DNA of 64,000 bases from Pseudomonas sp. Bc-h (GCF_002080045.1 NZ_MUIN01000001.1:66666-130665); one strand, 5' to 3'; shown: positions 28,725 through 37,601, numbered from the stretch's first letter. Notes: a model not told the origin generated them from the letters alone. Numbers and translations are program-made.

Positions 28725-29309
28725 ATGGACCGAACTACTGATCACGCGGCGCACAACGCGGCTTTACGTAACCGGGAGATGCACCTGCAATCGCTGTTTC
28801 TGGCGGGGCAAGAAGGTAACGAGCGCGCATACCGGACATTCCTTGGCGAGCTGAGCGGGCATTTGCGTGGCTTTTTGCGGGCGCGTTTGCAACGCCAGCC
28901 CGGCGAGATCGAGGATCTGCTTCAGGAGGTGTTACTGGGGGTGCATAACGGACGCCACACGTATCACGCCGATCAGCCGCTCACCGCGTGGGTATTCGCC
29001 ATTGCCCGCTATAAACTCGCCGACTTTTTCCGCGCCCGTTCGCGTGGCGATGTGTTCAACGATTCTCTGGACGATACTGCCGAGCTGTTCGCCGAGCCTG
29101 AGCTGGAGCCTGCCCAGGCCAGTCGGGACCTGAGCAAACTGTTGCACGAATTGCCTGATCGTCAGCGCTTGCCGATCATGCACGTCAAGCTCGAAGGCTT
29201 GTCGGTAACCGAAACAGCGAAGATGACGGGGCTTTCCGAGTCCGCCGTCAAGATTGGCGTGCATCGCGGCCTGAAGGCGCTGGCGGCGCGCATACGAGGT
29301 ACACGATGA
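28725..29309 (+). CDS. ECF sigma factor paired with NrsF-type anti-sigma
   Basis: 194 residues. Region 2 is [20 protein letters not shown] to [17 protein letters not shown] and [17 protein letters not shown]. Region 4 carries the helix-turn-helix [29 protein letters not shown]. The next gene encodes its likely membrane anti-sigma and overlaps it by 4 bases (ATGA). The ATG has an AGGG site; an in-frame ATG 18 codons on would also keep region 2 whole. Family members of this pairing respond to metal or oxidative stress; the signal here is unknown. Confidence 0.9.
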   Translation: MDRTTDHAAHNAALRNREMHLQSLFLAGQEGNERAYRTFLGELSGHLRGFLRARLQRQPGEIEDLLQEVLLGVHNGRHTYHADQPLTAWVFAIARYKLADFFRARSRGDVFNDSLDDTAELFAEPELEPAQASRDLSKLLHELPDRQRLPIMHVKLEGLSVTETAKMTGLSESAVKIGVHRGLKALAARIRGTR

Positions 29310-29947
29310 AAACCGATGACCTGATTTCCATGCTCGCAGGGGGCGTCGCGCCGGTAGATCGCGGGCTGTTGGCCAAGCGTTTCAGCCTGGCGGTCGTCGT
29401 CGCGGCGCTGGGTTCGCTGTTGATGATGCTGGTGCTTTTCGGAGCGCGTCCTGATTTGGCAACCATGGCCAGAACCCCGCTGTTCTGGGGCAAAGTCGCG
29501 TTGCCGTTGTGTCTGGCGATAGGTTCGCTGTGGATGGTTACGCGACTGGCCCGTCCGGGCATGAGCGCGGGCTCCGGCCGCTGGGTGGTGAGTGCCGGAG
29601 TGCTGATCGTCTGGCTCGCCGGTCTGTATGCCTTGTCGCAGGCCGAGCCGGATACACGGGTTGCGATGATCTTCGGCAAGACCTGGCGCACCTGTGCGTT
29701 CAACATCACGCTACTGGCGATTCCCGGTTTCATCTCTATCTTCTGGGCCCTGCGCGGCATGGCGCCGACCCGTCTGCGTCTGGCCGGTGCCTGCGGTGGG
29801 CTGCTCGCGGGCTCGTTGGCGACGATCGCCTACTGCCTGCATTGCCCCGAGATGGAGATCCCTTTCTGGGGCGTTTGGTATCTGCTGGGGTTGTTGCTGT
29901 CCACCGTGATCGGCGCGCTGATCGGGCCCCGGGTTTTGTGCTGGTAG
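29306..29947 (+). CDS. NrsF/DUF1109 family membrane anti-sigma factor
   Basis: 213 residues with six membrane helices after a short cytoplasmic N-terminus ([18 protein letters not shown], typical of DUF1109). The conserved cysteines are in [16 protein letters not shown] and [14 protein letters not shown], as in NrsF of Caulobacter, where two Cys are needed for metal/redox signalling. It is predicted to hold the upstream ECF factor at the inner membrane. Its ATG overlaps the sigma stop. Confidence 0.88.
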   Translation: MKTDDLISMLAGGVAPVDRGLLAKRFSLAVVVAALGSLLMMLVLFGARPDLATMARTPLFWGKVALPLCLAIGSLWMVTRLARPGMSAGSGRWVVSAGVLIVWLAGLYALSQAEPDTRVAMIFGKTWRTCAFNITLLAIPGFISIFWALRGMAPTRLRLAGACGGLLAGSLATIAYCLHCPEMEIPFWGVWYLLGLLLSTVIGALIGPRVLCW

Positions 29948-29986
29948 CGACGCCGCTGGACTGCTCCAGGCTGATCCCTGGCATGA

Positions 29987-30724
29987 TCAGATCACCTTCA
30001 CAGCCCGCCCGATGAACTGAATCGGGCCGGTCGGTTTGTTGATCGGTGAGCCTGTGGACTTCTCGAGTGTCAGCTCGAACAGCTGATTGGGTTGCAGCGG
30101 TGGCAACTTGCCGAGGGGCACTCGGAAGACCTCTCCCGGTTTGACCAGCCCTAGCGAAACCGGCCCTTGCCAATCATCGGCCTTGGTCCAGAATTGCAGC
30201 GCCTTGTCTTCAGGCACCTCTGTTTCGCTCAGCGGGATCAGCTGGATTTCTCTTGCGTCGTTGGCCTGCATCACCCAGCCTGGCGCCTTGTCTTGCGGGG
30301 CCACGAGGACAACCAGATAAGTTGGCGTGGCCTCAGGCGAAACCTGGGTCAACAGTGAAGTCCCCAATATCATCGATGCCGCCAGACCCAGCCCGGCAAG
30401 CGTACGCCAGACATTGAGACTGTCCCACCATCGAACGGACTTCATGCGGCCTCTGCGTGCCGCAGCCCTTGGCGCTGTCGACAGCTCGTCCAGACTGCGT
30501 TCGATCCGGTTCCAGAGTCGTGAAGAGGGAAGTTGCGGTTCAGCCATTTCGGTCAAGGTGAACAGGCGTGCCTCCCACCCATCTACGGCCCGGCGCAGTG
30601 CAGGGTCATGATTCAGTCGCTCTTGAACCTCGGCGCGTTGCTCGGCCGAAAGCGTCCCCAATACATACTCACCCGCCAGAATCTGTACGTCATGATCGGG
30701 TGTTGTGTCTGATTTTTCGCTCAT
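29987..30724 (-). CDS. RskA-type anti-sigma factor
   Basis: 245 residues. The N-terminal anti-sigma part (LAGEYVLGTLSAEQRAEVQERL, residues about 14-35) is followed by one membrane helix (TLAGLGLAASMILGTSLL, about 108-126) and an RskA C-terminal domain outside (YLVVLVAPQDKAPGWVM, LQFWTKADDWQGPVSLGLV). It is thus a single-span anti-sigma for the ECF factor encoded just upstream, whose stop it overlaps by 4 bases. An ATG three codons earlier is possible. Confidence 0.9.
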   Translation of the reverse strand: MSEKSDTTPDHDVQILAGEYVLGTLSAEQRAEVQERLNHDPALRRAVDGWEARLFTLTEMAEPQLPSSRLWNRIERSLDELSTAPRAAARRGRMKSVRWWDSLNVWRTLAGLGLAASMILGTSLLTQVSPEATPTYLVVLVAPQDKAPGWVMQANDAREIQLIPLSETEVPEDKALQFWTKADDWQGPVSLGLVKPGEVFRVPLGKLPPLQPNQLFELTLEKSTGSPINKPTGPIQFIGRAVKVI

Positions 30725-31359
30725 CCAATGCACTCCCGCAACGCAACGAGGCTGCGCTTGATCCAGGCCTTAACCGTGCCCAGCGGCGCACCCGTTTTTT
30801 GTGCGATTTGCTGATGAGAATAGCCGTCGACGTAGGCGTAAAAAACACAGTTGCGACGCACGGGGTCCAATTGTTCGAGACAAGAATCGATGCGGCCCGG
30901 ATTGACCCTCCAATCGAATGCGTCGGTCACGTCCTGCCAGCCTTCGAGCGTGGCCTGGGCGTGGCTGTCTTCATCATTGTCGTCATCCATCGCCACTTCC
31001 CGGGCACTGTTGCGCACGCTGTTCAGCGCCAGATGGCGCGCAACAGTGAACATCCAGCCGCGTGCGGTGCCACGGCTGACGTCGAAGCTCGCGGCAGCGT
31101 TCCAGATCTTGATGAAAGCGTCGTGGACGATGTCTTCCGCCAGTGCCCGGTCAACAACGATGCGTTGCACCACGCCAAGCAGGCGTGGGCTTTCCTGTTC
31201 ATAAAGCCGTTGCAGCGCCCGCCTTTCGCCACGGGCGCAGGCATGCAACGCTGCTTCGTAATCAAAGGGAGTCTGAGGTGCGGACAAATCGATCAGCCAT
31301 GAAAAAGGGAATGCCGCCGCGGCCGGTAGCCGAGGCCTCCGCGCAGGAGCATAGTCCAC
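30721..31359 (-). CDS. ECF sigma factor (SigK-like)
   Basis: 212 residues. Region 2 is ALHACARGERRALQRLYEQESPRLLGVVQRI to AEDIVHDAFIKIWNAAASFD and RGWMFTVARHLALNSVR. Region 4 is LDPVRRNCVFYAYVDGYSHQQIAQKTGAPLGTVKAWIKRSL. It lies between a secreted DUF3455 protein (30 bp upstream) and its RskA partner. The first about 25 residues before LIDLSAPQTPF are atypical, so the true start may be an internal TTG or CTG; the ATG at 31359 has a GGAAG site. Confidence 0.88.
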   Translation of the reverse strand: MDYAPARRPRLPAAAAFPFSWLIDLSAPQTPFDYEAALHACARGERRALQRLYEQESPRLLGVVQRIVVDRALAEDIVHDAFIKIWNAAASFDVSRGTARGWMFTVARHLALNSVRNSAREVAMDDDNDEDSHAQATLEGWQDVTDAFDWRVNPGRIDSCLEQLDPVRRNCVFYAYVDGYSHQQIAQKTGAPLGTVKAWIKRSLVALRECIG

Positions 31360-31389
31360 TTCCCGCGCAGGACCTCCAAACCTTTGTTG

Positions 31390-31920
31390 TCAGTTGCTGG
31401 CCCAGAAGATGTAGTCGGCCTGGTACTTGACCACTTCTTTGGCGCCTTTGTTATCCGCCGAGCAGGCGCTTGACGGGGCAACGCCGCCTTTAAGGGCAAC
31501 CCGCTGGATGTAAGCCACGCCGGTCATGGCCCCTTTGCCTTCGGCAGGATTGGCCTTGACCAGTTGGTACGGCAGATTTCCCGCACTGGAGGGCGCCACG
31601 GCCAGCTGTGTCCCGGTCACTTTCGATCCGTCTTTGGCTTCCCACGTGGCAGGAGGGCCGAAGTAAGTGCCCACTTGCTTGCCGCTGCGGTCATTGAGCA
31701 CTGCCTTGGGGCCGACGAACGTCCACTCCATCTCTGTTGTGCTATTGGCTTTGGCTTTGCATTCGTAGGTGATTTCGCCTATGCCGGTGGTTTCCATGCT
31801 GACCTTGTGACCGGTAGGGACTTTGATACTGTCGGGCAGATCGGCTTGGGCGAAAACGGTTGAGGCACAGGTCAGGGCCAGAGTGCTGGCGGCCAGCGAA
31901 AAGTAGTGTTTAGCGTTCAT
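31390..31920 (-). CDS. Secreted DUF3455 protein
   Basis: 176 residues. A signal peptide (NAKHYFSLAASTLALTCAST then VFAQA) is followed by a DUF3455 domain: PTGHKVSMETTGIGEITYEC, WTFVGPKAVLNDRSGKQVGTYFGPPATWEA, TGVAYIQRVALKGG, and a Cys near the end (SSACSADNKG). It is predicted to be periplasmic or outer surface. Function is unknown. It is first in a unit with an ECF sigma and RskA, so it may be a target or a sensor part of that system. Confidence 0.85.
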   Translation of the reverse strand: MNAKHYFSLAASTLALTCASTVFAQADLPDSIKVPTGHKVSMETTGIGEITYECKAKANSTTEMEWTFVGPKAVLNDRSGKQVGTYFGPPATWEAKDGSKVTGTQLAVAPSSAGNLPYQLVKANPAEGKGAMTGVAYIQRVALKGGVAPSSACSADNKGAKEVVKYQADYIFWASN

Positions 31921-32044
31921 CGCAGTTACTCCTGAAGGGTATTGCGTTCGGCAGCAAAGGGCTGCTGTCTGTACTACCCGGCAGGAGACGATCTGGATGC
32001 ACTGGCCTGAAAATAATTTTTTTGGTCTCGGACCGCGAGACGAG

Positions 32045-33223
32045 TCAATGCCGACTCAACCGACTGCGCAGCAGCAGTACCCCGACAATCGCCGACAGAA
32101 TGGAACCCATCAAGACGCCCACCTTAACCTCATCGATCAAATGCGGCGCGCCGGGAAAGGCAAGGTTGCCGATGAACAGGCTCATGGTGAAACCGATCCC
32201 GCAGAGCAGCGCGACGCCGTACATCTGCATCCAGTTGCTGCCTTCCGGCAGGTTCGCCAAGCCTGAGCGAATGGCAAGCGTTGCGGCGAGGAACACGCCG
32301 ATCTGCTTGCCGAAGAACAACCCCAGCGCTACCCCCAGCGGTACGGGGTCGACGAGGTTGCCAAGGCTGATCCCGGACAGCGACACACCCGCGTTGGCAA
32401 AGCCGAACACCGGCACCACGGCGAAGGCGACCCAGTAGTGCATTTTTTCTTCGAGAAACAGCAGGGGCGAGCGGGCTTCTTCCTGACGCGTACCCAGCGG
32501 AATGCACAAGGCGAGTGCCACACCGGCCAGCGTTGCATGCACGCCTGACTGAAGAACGAAGAACCACAGCAGCAGGCCGAGCAGCAGGTATGGCAACAGA
32601 CGCTGCACACCCATGCGATTCATGATCACCAGAACGGCAAGGGTGGCGAAGGATGCGCCCAACATCGGCAAGTTGAGGCCAGTGCTGTAGAACAGCGCGA
32701 TGATGGTGACCGCGCCGAGGTCGTCAAGAATCGCCAGTGCAGCCAGAAAGACTTTCAGCGACGTCGGAACCCGTTTGCCGAGCAACGACAGCACGCCCAG
32801 GGCAAAGGCGATGTCGGTGGCCGCCGGAATCGCCCAGCCGCTCAGGGTTTCGGGGTTGCCCATATTTATGCCGACGTAGATCAGCGCGGGCACCAGCATG
32901 CCGCCAGCAGCAGCAAAACCGGGCAGGGCGCGCTGGCCCCAACTGGCGAGCCCGCCCGCCAGTACTTCACGTTTGATTTCCAGCCCGACCATTAGAAAGA
33001 AGATCGCCATCAGGCCGTCGTTGATCCACAACTCGACCGATAAGCCGCCCCAGACGCTGTGCAACGCGGCGAAGTAGAGCGAGGCCATCGGGGAGTTGGC
33101 GACGATGATCGCAGCCAGCGCGGCGCCCATCAGCACGAGGCCGCCAGCGGATTCCGACGCGAGGAAGCTGGCAAAAATGGCGAGTGCTCGTGGGCTTTCT
33201 TTTTGAGTGTTGAGCTTCGTCAT
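32045..33223 (-). CDS. nhaA: Na+/H+ antiporter NhaA
   Basis: 392 residues with about 12 helices. It carries [30 protein letters not shown] and [18 protein letters not shown] (the ion-binding Asp pair in ILDDLGA), and the C-terminal [15 protein letters not shown]. It exchanges Na+ for H+ at the inner membrane for pH and salt homeostasis. The ATG at [10 protein letters not shown] is preferred over an in-frame one 11 codons upstream. It lies between the ECF modules and hutD and does not belong to the hut pathway. Confidence 0.95.
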   Translation of the reverse strand: MTKLNTQKESPRALAIFASFLASESAGGLVLMGAALAAIIVANSPMASLYFAALHSVWGGLSVELWINDGLMAIFFLMVGLEIKREVLAGGLASWGQRALPGFAAAGGMLVPALIYVGINMGNPETLSGWAIPAATDIAFALGVLSLLGKRVPTSLKVFLAALAILDDLGAVTIIALFYSTGLNLPMLGASFATLAVLVIMNRMGVQRLLPYLLLGLLLWFFVLQSGVHATLAGVALALCIPLGTRQEEARSPLLFLEEKMHYWVAFAVVPVFGFANAGVSLSGISLGNLVDPVPLGVALGLFFGKQIGVFLAATLAIRSGLANLPEGSNWMQMYGVALLCGIGFTMSLFIGNLAFPGAPHLIDEVKVGVLMGSILSAIVGVLLLRSRLSRH

Positions 33224-33277
33224 CGGCGTCCCTGTGTACGTGCAAAAAGAACGCAAATTAACACAGGTGGGCGGCGC

Positions 33278-33871
33278 TTAGATCGCCGTCAGCTCGATCA
33301 CGCAGCAGCGGCTGGCACGCGGGGCATACAGCACAACTTCCAGCAACGACCCTTCGGCGTTGTCCAGTTGCAGGCAATCGTGGCGCTCCAGCAGTTGTGG
33401 CGGATGCTCGGCGACGTTGGCAGCCATCTGCTGCGCTGCACTGAATACCAGAAATGCATGGGCGGAGCTGAAGAAACGCTGGGGTTGCAGCACGTCGATC
33501 CATTGCAGGCGCGCGCGATAGCGGGCAGGCGCGTAGATGAGGTTGAAGTCGCGGATCGGACCGTCCAGCAAGGTGCAGGACACCTGACTGTCCCCACTGA
33601 ACGCGAACGGATCGGAAGGCAGCAACGGCTCGCTGTCCTTGCCGTCGATATTTAACGTCATGCCTGCGCCTTGCAGCACGGTGATGATCCGCAGATAACC
33701 GGCGAACACCGAAAAGCCGCCCGACTCACCAATGTCGGCGATCGACAGACGCCAGGCGAAACCGTCCAGACCTTCGCCCGCGTCGCGAGTGATTTCCTCG
33801 GTGCTGCCGCCACCGTTTTTCCAGGGCATGCGGGGGTAATCGGCGGCGCGCAGAACAGTCAGTCGGGTCAT
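33278..33871 (-). CDS. hutD: HutD family protein
   Basis: 197 residues. It begins TVLRAADYPRMPWKNGGGST, the HutD signature, followed by WRLSIADIGESGGFSVFAGY and GPIRDFNLIYAP. The fold is a double cupin. Its role is not catalytic in the known pathway; it has been proposed to limit hut expression in P. fluorescens. The ATG overlaps the hutC stop by 4 bases, so hutCD is one unit. Confidence 0.92.
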   Translation of the reverse strand: MTRLTVLRAADYPRMPWKNGGGSTEEITRDAGEGLDGFAWRLSIADIGESGGFSVFAGYLRIITVLQGAGMTLNIDGKDSEPLLPSDPFAFSGDSQVSCTLLDGPIRDFNLIYAPARYRARLQWIDVLQPQRFFSSAHAFLVFSAAQQMAANVAEHPPQLLERHDCLQLDNAEGSLLEVVLYAPRASRCCVIELTAI

Positions 33872-34617
33872 TTGCTGAAGCGTCCTTCCAGGCGGTGGCG
33901 AGAGCCGGGGTGAATCAGGCGGGCGGCGGTCACAGGCTGGCGACCGGACCAGGTGCGACGACGTACCAACAGGCACGGCTCGCCTTTTTCGATTTGCAGA
34001 AGCTTGCACTCGTCAGGCTCGGCCAGAATCGCCTCGACCACGTGCTCGCCTTCGGTCAAAGGGGCGACTTGGTTGAGGTAGGCGTAAGGCGTTTGCTTGG
34101 TGAAGTCCTGCTGCAAATAGTCGGGGGCGACCAGCGCGTTGACGAAGCGGTCTTCGATTTGCACGGGAATGTCGTTTTCGAAGTGCACGATCAACGAATG
34201 AAACACCCGCTGGCCTTCACGCATGTCCAGCGCCAGCGCGCGCTCGGAGCCGGCAGCCTCTTCGCAGAGGATGATCACCTGACAGGTATGGGTGTGGCCG
34301 CGGGAAGCGATTTCATCGGCGATGTTGTGCACTTCGAAGAGTGCGGACTGGGTCTTGGGCTCGGCGACAAACGTGCCCACGCCTTGCATGCGCACGAGCA
34401 TGCCTTCAGCGGTCATCTCGCGCAGAGCGCGGTTGATGGTCATCCGGCTGAAACCCAGTTGGGTCACCAGCTCGCTCTCGGACGGCACGCGATGATGCGG
34501 CGGCCAGGTTCCGTTCTGGATCTGCTGGGTGATCATTTGCTTCACCCGGGCATAGAGAGGCGCCGGACTGTCACCCATCTGGGCGGCCAGCGGAGAGTTG
34601 GCAGGCGGAGTCGGCAC
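33868..34617 (-). CDS. hutC: HutC, urocanate-responsive GntR-family repressor
   Basis: 249 residues. It has an N-terminal GntR winged helix (LYARVKQMITQQIQNGTWPP, ESELVTQLGFSRMTINRALR, MQGVGTFVAEP) and a C-terminal UTRA ligand domain (VHFENDIPVQIEDRFVNALV, EGEHVVEAILA, LVRRRTWSG). HutC represses hut genes until urocanate binds. It is divergent from hutF, with an operator between them that could serve both genes, and cotranscribed with hutD. Confidence 0.95.
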   Translation of the reverse strand: MPTPPANSPLAAQMGDSPAPLYARVKQMITQQIQNGTWPPHHRVPSESELVTQLGFSRMTINRALREMTAEGMLVRMQGVGTFVAEPKTQSALFEVHNIADEIASRGHTHTCQVIILCEEAAGSERALALDMREGQRVFHSLIVHFENDIPVQIEDRFVNALVAPDYLQQDFTKQTPYAYLNQVAPLTEGEHVVEAILAEPDECKLLQIEKGEPCLLVRRRTWSGRQPVTAARLIHPGSRHRLEGRFSK

Positions 34618-34731
34618 AGAAAAGTCCTTGTTATGGCGTAAAAGTCGGAGGCAAATGGCGTGTTATGGCGCTCAAACTAACCATTTACTCGGTCAACGAC
34701 AAGCTTGCCGCAGTTTACCGGGCAGGCAAAC

Positions 34732-34749
34732 GTCTGTATATGTATAGAC
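34732..34749. promoter_or_regulatory. HutC operator between hutC and hutF
   Basis: GTCTGTATATGTATAGAC, an 18-base imperfect dyad with the TGTA/TACA-type core expected for HutC. It ends 26 bases before the hutF ATG and overlaps a possible -10 (TATAGA, 34743-34748), so binding would block hutF transcription. Confidence 0.8.
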
Positions 34750-34774
34750 AATTTCACGCGAGGGGTGCGAAGCA

Positions 34775-36139
34775 ATGTCCGTTTTCTTTGCCGAACGAGT
34801 GTTATTGCCTGCTGGCTGGGCCAATAACGTGCGTTTCGAGGTCAGCGCCGATGGCTTTCTGACCAAGGTCCAGGCCGATTCAGAGCGTCAGGGCGCCGAG
34901 CTGATCAACGGTCCTGTGTTGCCGGGCATGCCGAATCTGCACTCCCACGCGTTTCAGCGCGCAATGGCAGGGCTGGCGGAAGTGGCGGGCAATCCCAACG
35001 ACAGCTTCTGGACCTGGCGCGATCTTATGTATCGCCTCGTCGGACAGATCAGTCCTCAGCAATTGGGCGTCATCGCCCGTCAGCTCTACATCGAGATGCT
35101 CAAGGGTGGCTTCACCTCCGTTGCCGAGTTTCATTACGTCCATCAAGACACCGATGGCAAGCCCTACGCGGACCCGGCTGAGCTTGCGCTGCAGGTGAGT
35201 CAGGCGGCGAGTTCGGTTGGCATCGGCATGACCCTGCTGCCGGTGCTTTATACCCATTCCGGTTTTGGCGGGCTGGCGCCGAACGAAGGGCAGCGCCGCT
35301 TCATCAACAGCACCCACAGCTATCTGGACCTGCAATCGCGCCTTAAGCCGATCATCGAGTCGCAACCGGCGCAGGCCCTGGGGTTGTGTTTCCACTCGCT
35401 GCGCGCCGTGACACCACAGCAGATCAGCGAGGTGATGGCGGCCAGCGACAAACAGTGCCCGGTTCACATCCACATTGCCGAACAGCAAAAAGAAGTCGAC
35501 GACTGCCTCACTTGGAGCGGCCGCCGTCCGCTGCAATGGCTGTATGAAAACGTCGATGTCGATGAGCGTTGGTGTCTGGTGCACGCGACCCATGCCGAGG
35601 CCGACGAAGTGGCATCGATGGCGAAAAGTCGTGCGGTGGCGGGGTTGTGTCTGACCACTGAAGCGAACCTTGGTGACGGGATTTTCCCGGCAGTGGATTA
35701 CATCGCTCAAGGCGGTCGCTGGGGGATTGGTTCGGACAGCCATGTCTCGCTCAGCGTCGTCGAAGAGTTGCGTTGGCTGGAATATGGTCAACGTCTGCGC
35801 GACCAGCGCCGCAATCGTCTGTATCGCCTGGATCAACCGATGGTCGGCCGTACCTTGTATGACGCTGCGCTGGTCGGTGGCGCGCAGGCAATGGGGCAGC
35901 CGATTGGTGCGCTGGAGGTCGGCAAACGCGCGGACTGGCTGGTGCTCGACGGTAACGATCCGTACCTGGCGACGGCGTCGGGCGATGCAATTCTCAATCG
36001 TTGGTTATTTGCCGGGGGCGACCGTCAGATTCGTGAGGTGATGGTCGGCGGTCGCTGGGTGATTCGCGACGGTCGGCATGCTGATGAAGAAGAAAGCAGC
36101 CGGGCTTTCGCACAGGTGTTGAGGGAGTTGTTGGGGTAA
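34775..36139 (+). CDS. hutF: Formimidoylglutamate deiminase
   Basis: 454 residues of the amidohydrolase superfamily. The metal motif is PNLHSHAFQRAMAG (about residues 52-65). Further signatures are PVHIHIAEQQKEVDD, WCLVHATHAEADE and GIGSDSHVSLS (metal Asp). It converts N-formimino-L-glutamate to N-formyl-L-glutamate and ammonia, feeding HutG. It is a single gene divergent from hutCD and separated from the rest of the hut operon by about 5 kb of unrelated genes. Confidence 0.95.
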   Translation: MSVFFAERVLLPAGWANNVRFEVSADGFLTKVQADSERQGAELINGPVLPGMPNLHSHAFQRAMAGLAEVAGNPNDSFWTWRDLMYRLVGQISPQQLGVIARQLYIEMLKGGFTSVAEFHYVHQDTDGKPYADPAELALQVSQAASSVGIGMTLLPVLYTHSGFGGLAPNEGQRRFINSTHSYLDLQSRLKPIIESQPAQALGLCFHSLRAVTPQQISEVMAASDKQCPVHIHIAEQQKEVDDCLTWSGRRPLQWLYENVDVDERWCLVHATHAEADEVASMAKSRAVAGLCLTTEANLGDGIFPAVDYIAQGGRWGIGSDSHVSLSVVEELRWLEYGQRLRDQRRNRLYRLDQPMVGRTLYDAALVGGAQAMGQPIGALEVGKRADWLVLDGNDPYLATASGDAILNRWLFAGGDRQIREVMVGGRWVIRDGRHADEEESSRAFAQVLRELLG

Positions 36140-36180
36140 GTCCGGTTAACGCCGCTCTCGCTGTGAAACGCCATCCCTTG

Positions 36181-36241
36181 CAGCAGTCCGGCTTGTCGGC
36201 GGTAGCGTTTTAATGATGCCACCGCGGCAAGCCGGGCTGCT
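36181..36241. repeat. REP-like inverted repeat (class A)
   Basis: CAGCAGTCCGGCTTGTCGGC with partner GCGGCAAGCCGGGCTGC. It lies between the convergent hutF and blc genes. Confidence 0.82.
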
Positions 36242-36262
36242 TCAGGGATGGAGCGCGACAGG

Positions 36263-36850
36263 TCAGTCTGCTAGCTTGGCGATCTTCGAATCCTCCACCC
36301 GCCAGATCAGCCGGGTGGTGTCATAACCCTGCTGTTGGGCTTTCATCAGCAACTCATTGCGAGTCGTCTCGTCGACATGGGCTGTGCGCGACAGGAGCCA
36401 CAAGTACCTGCGATTCGGGTTGCCGACGATCGCCAGCTTGTAATCGTCGCTGACGTCGAGCACCCAATAATTACCCTTGGCGACCCCGGGCAGCAGACGC
36501 GAGAACCAGTTGTCGAACACTACCCAGAGCTTGTCAGTCTTGCCTTCGACCTGCGGCGACGCGGTGCCTGTCGCCTCTTCCCATTTGCCATCCATGGTCC
36601 GGCAGCGGTTGGTGACTGCGATGTTGCCGTCATCCTTGAGCTTGTAGTGGGCTTCGGACTGCGCGCAATTGCGCTGGAAGAACATCGGCAACCGCGCCAG
36701 CTCGTACCAGGTGCCCTGATAGCGCTTCAGGTCCACATGATCTTCGGTTCTGGGTGCCATGGATTCCCCTTGCGGGGACTGTGCACAGGCAGTCAGCCAC
36801 AGGGTCGCTAACAGCACGGCAGCAAAACGCATCACCTGGCTGATCCTCAT
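36263..36850 (-). CDS. blc: Outer-membrane lipocalin (Blc-like)
   Basis: 195 residues. It is a lipoprotein: a hydrophobic signal with lipobox LTAC (Cys at about residue 21). The lipocalin signature is LKRYQGTWYELARLPMFFQR, the second motif is NYWVLDVSDDYKLAIVGNP, and the end is RRYLWLLSRTAH. Bacterial lipocalins bind lipids such as lysophospholipids at the outer membrane and often follow RpoS. The start overlaps the stop of the upstream lipoprotein gene (ATGA), so the two are an operon. Confidence 0.93.
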   Translation of the reverse strand: MRISQVMRFAAVLLATLWLTACAQSPQGESMAPRTEDHVDLKRYQGTWYELARLPMFFQRNCAQSEAHYKLKDDGNIAVTNRCRTMDGKWEEATGTASPQVEGKTDKLWVVFDNWFSRLLPGVAKGNYWVLDVSDDYKLAIVGNPNRRYLWLLSRTAHVDETTRNELLMKAQQQGYDTTRLIWRVEDSKIAKLAD

Positions 36851-37101
36851 TTGAGCCCCTGACCCGAATACAGCACGACCTTGTCGGCGGCGTATTGAAC
36901 GCTGATGAAAGTCTTCTGATCGCCCCAGGTGCAGCTCGACATCCCCAGCGCGCCCGAACACTCAGTCGGGCTGCCAAGCAACTGTTCGATCTGTGCCTTG
37001 GACATCCCCGCCGAAATTTTCGAATAGTTTTCCTGATTGATCTTGCTGCACGCCGCCAGCAGCACGCAGAACGACAGCAACGCGAGAGAACGCAAAGACA
37101 T
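36847..37101 (-). CDS. Small lipoprotein, SmpA/OmlA-like
   Basis: 84 residues. The lipoprotein signal is SLRSLALLSFCVLLAAC (lipobox LAAC). After it, YSKISAGMSKAQIEQLLGSP is the helix pair typical of the BamE/SmpA-OmlA fold, followed by two further cysteines (ECSGALGMSSCTW) that could form a disulfide. It is shorter than BamE and is probably a DUF3862-like envelope protein. It is translationally coupled to the lipocalin gene. Precise function is unknown. Confidence 0.8.
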   Translation of the reverse strand: MSLRSLALLSFCVLLAACSKINQENYSKISAGMSKAQIEQLLGSPTECSGALGMSSCTWGDQKTFISVQYAADKVVLYSGQGLK

Positions 37102-37328
37102 GGGTGAAGCTCCTGAACCGAGAGGGGGCGACGTCGCAGCGCCTGCGCTCGTGCGCAAATGCTGGCGTGATGCCGAGAGCTTAGAAGAGAAAAAGGTGGG
37201 TCTGGTTCCGTTGAGGCAGTAACTATGCCCATGAGAGGGTCATTCCCGATTCATATGCGAATCTGGAATTGGCTGGGTTGACCAAATTAAGACTAAAATC
37301 GGTCCTTCTTCTGTTGGGAGCAGCCGCC

Positions 37329-37601
37329 ATGAGGTTTTCGTCGCAAATCAAACCCATCAGCTACCTGAAAAGTCATACCGCCGAAATCGTGAAGACCCTT
37401 TCAGATAGCAGGGAGCCTATGTTGATTACCCAAAACGGCGAGGCGAAACTCGTCGTGATGGATGTGAAAACGTATGAGGAACAGATGGAAACGTTCGCGC
37501 TGTTGAAGATACTGGCGTTGGGTCGCAGGGAGATCGAACGTGGTGAGTTCGAGAGCGTTGAGGACGTATTTGAAGAGCTGGACGGGACAGCCGAGCGATG
37601 A
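37329..37601 (+). CDS. Type II antitoxin, Phd/YefM family
   Basis: 90 residues: MRFSSQIKPISYLKSHTAEI, then EPMLITQNGEAKLVVMDVKTYEE, the standard Phd/YefM DNA-binding fold, and an acidic C-terminal helix (REIERGEFESVEDVFEEL) that would cover the toxin. The ATG is chosen because the family begins near here; the frame extends 20 codons upstream with no family match. It overlaps the toxin gene by 4 bases. Confidence 0.9.
   Translation: MRFSSQIKPISYLKSHTAEIVKTLSDSREPMLITQNGEAKLVVMDVKTYEEQMETFALLKILALGRREIERGEFESVEDVFEELDGTAER

Noticed and set aside
29948..29986. Terminator between the convergent NrsF and RskA genes
   Set aside because: Only short, G/C-poor self-complementarity and no T-run.
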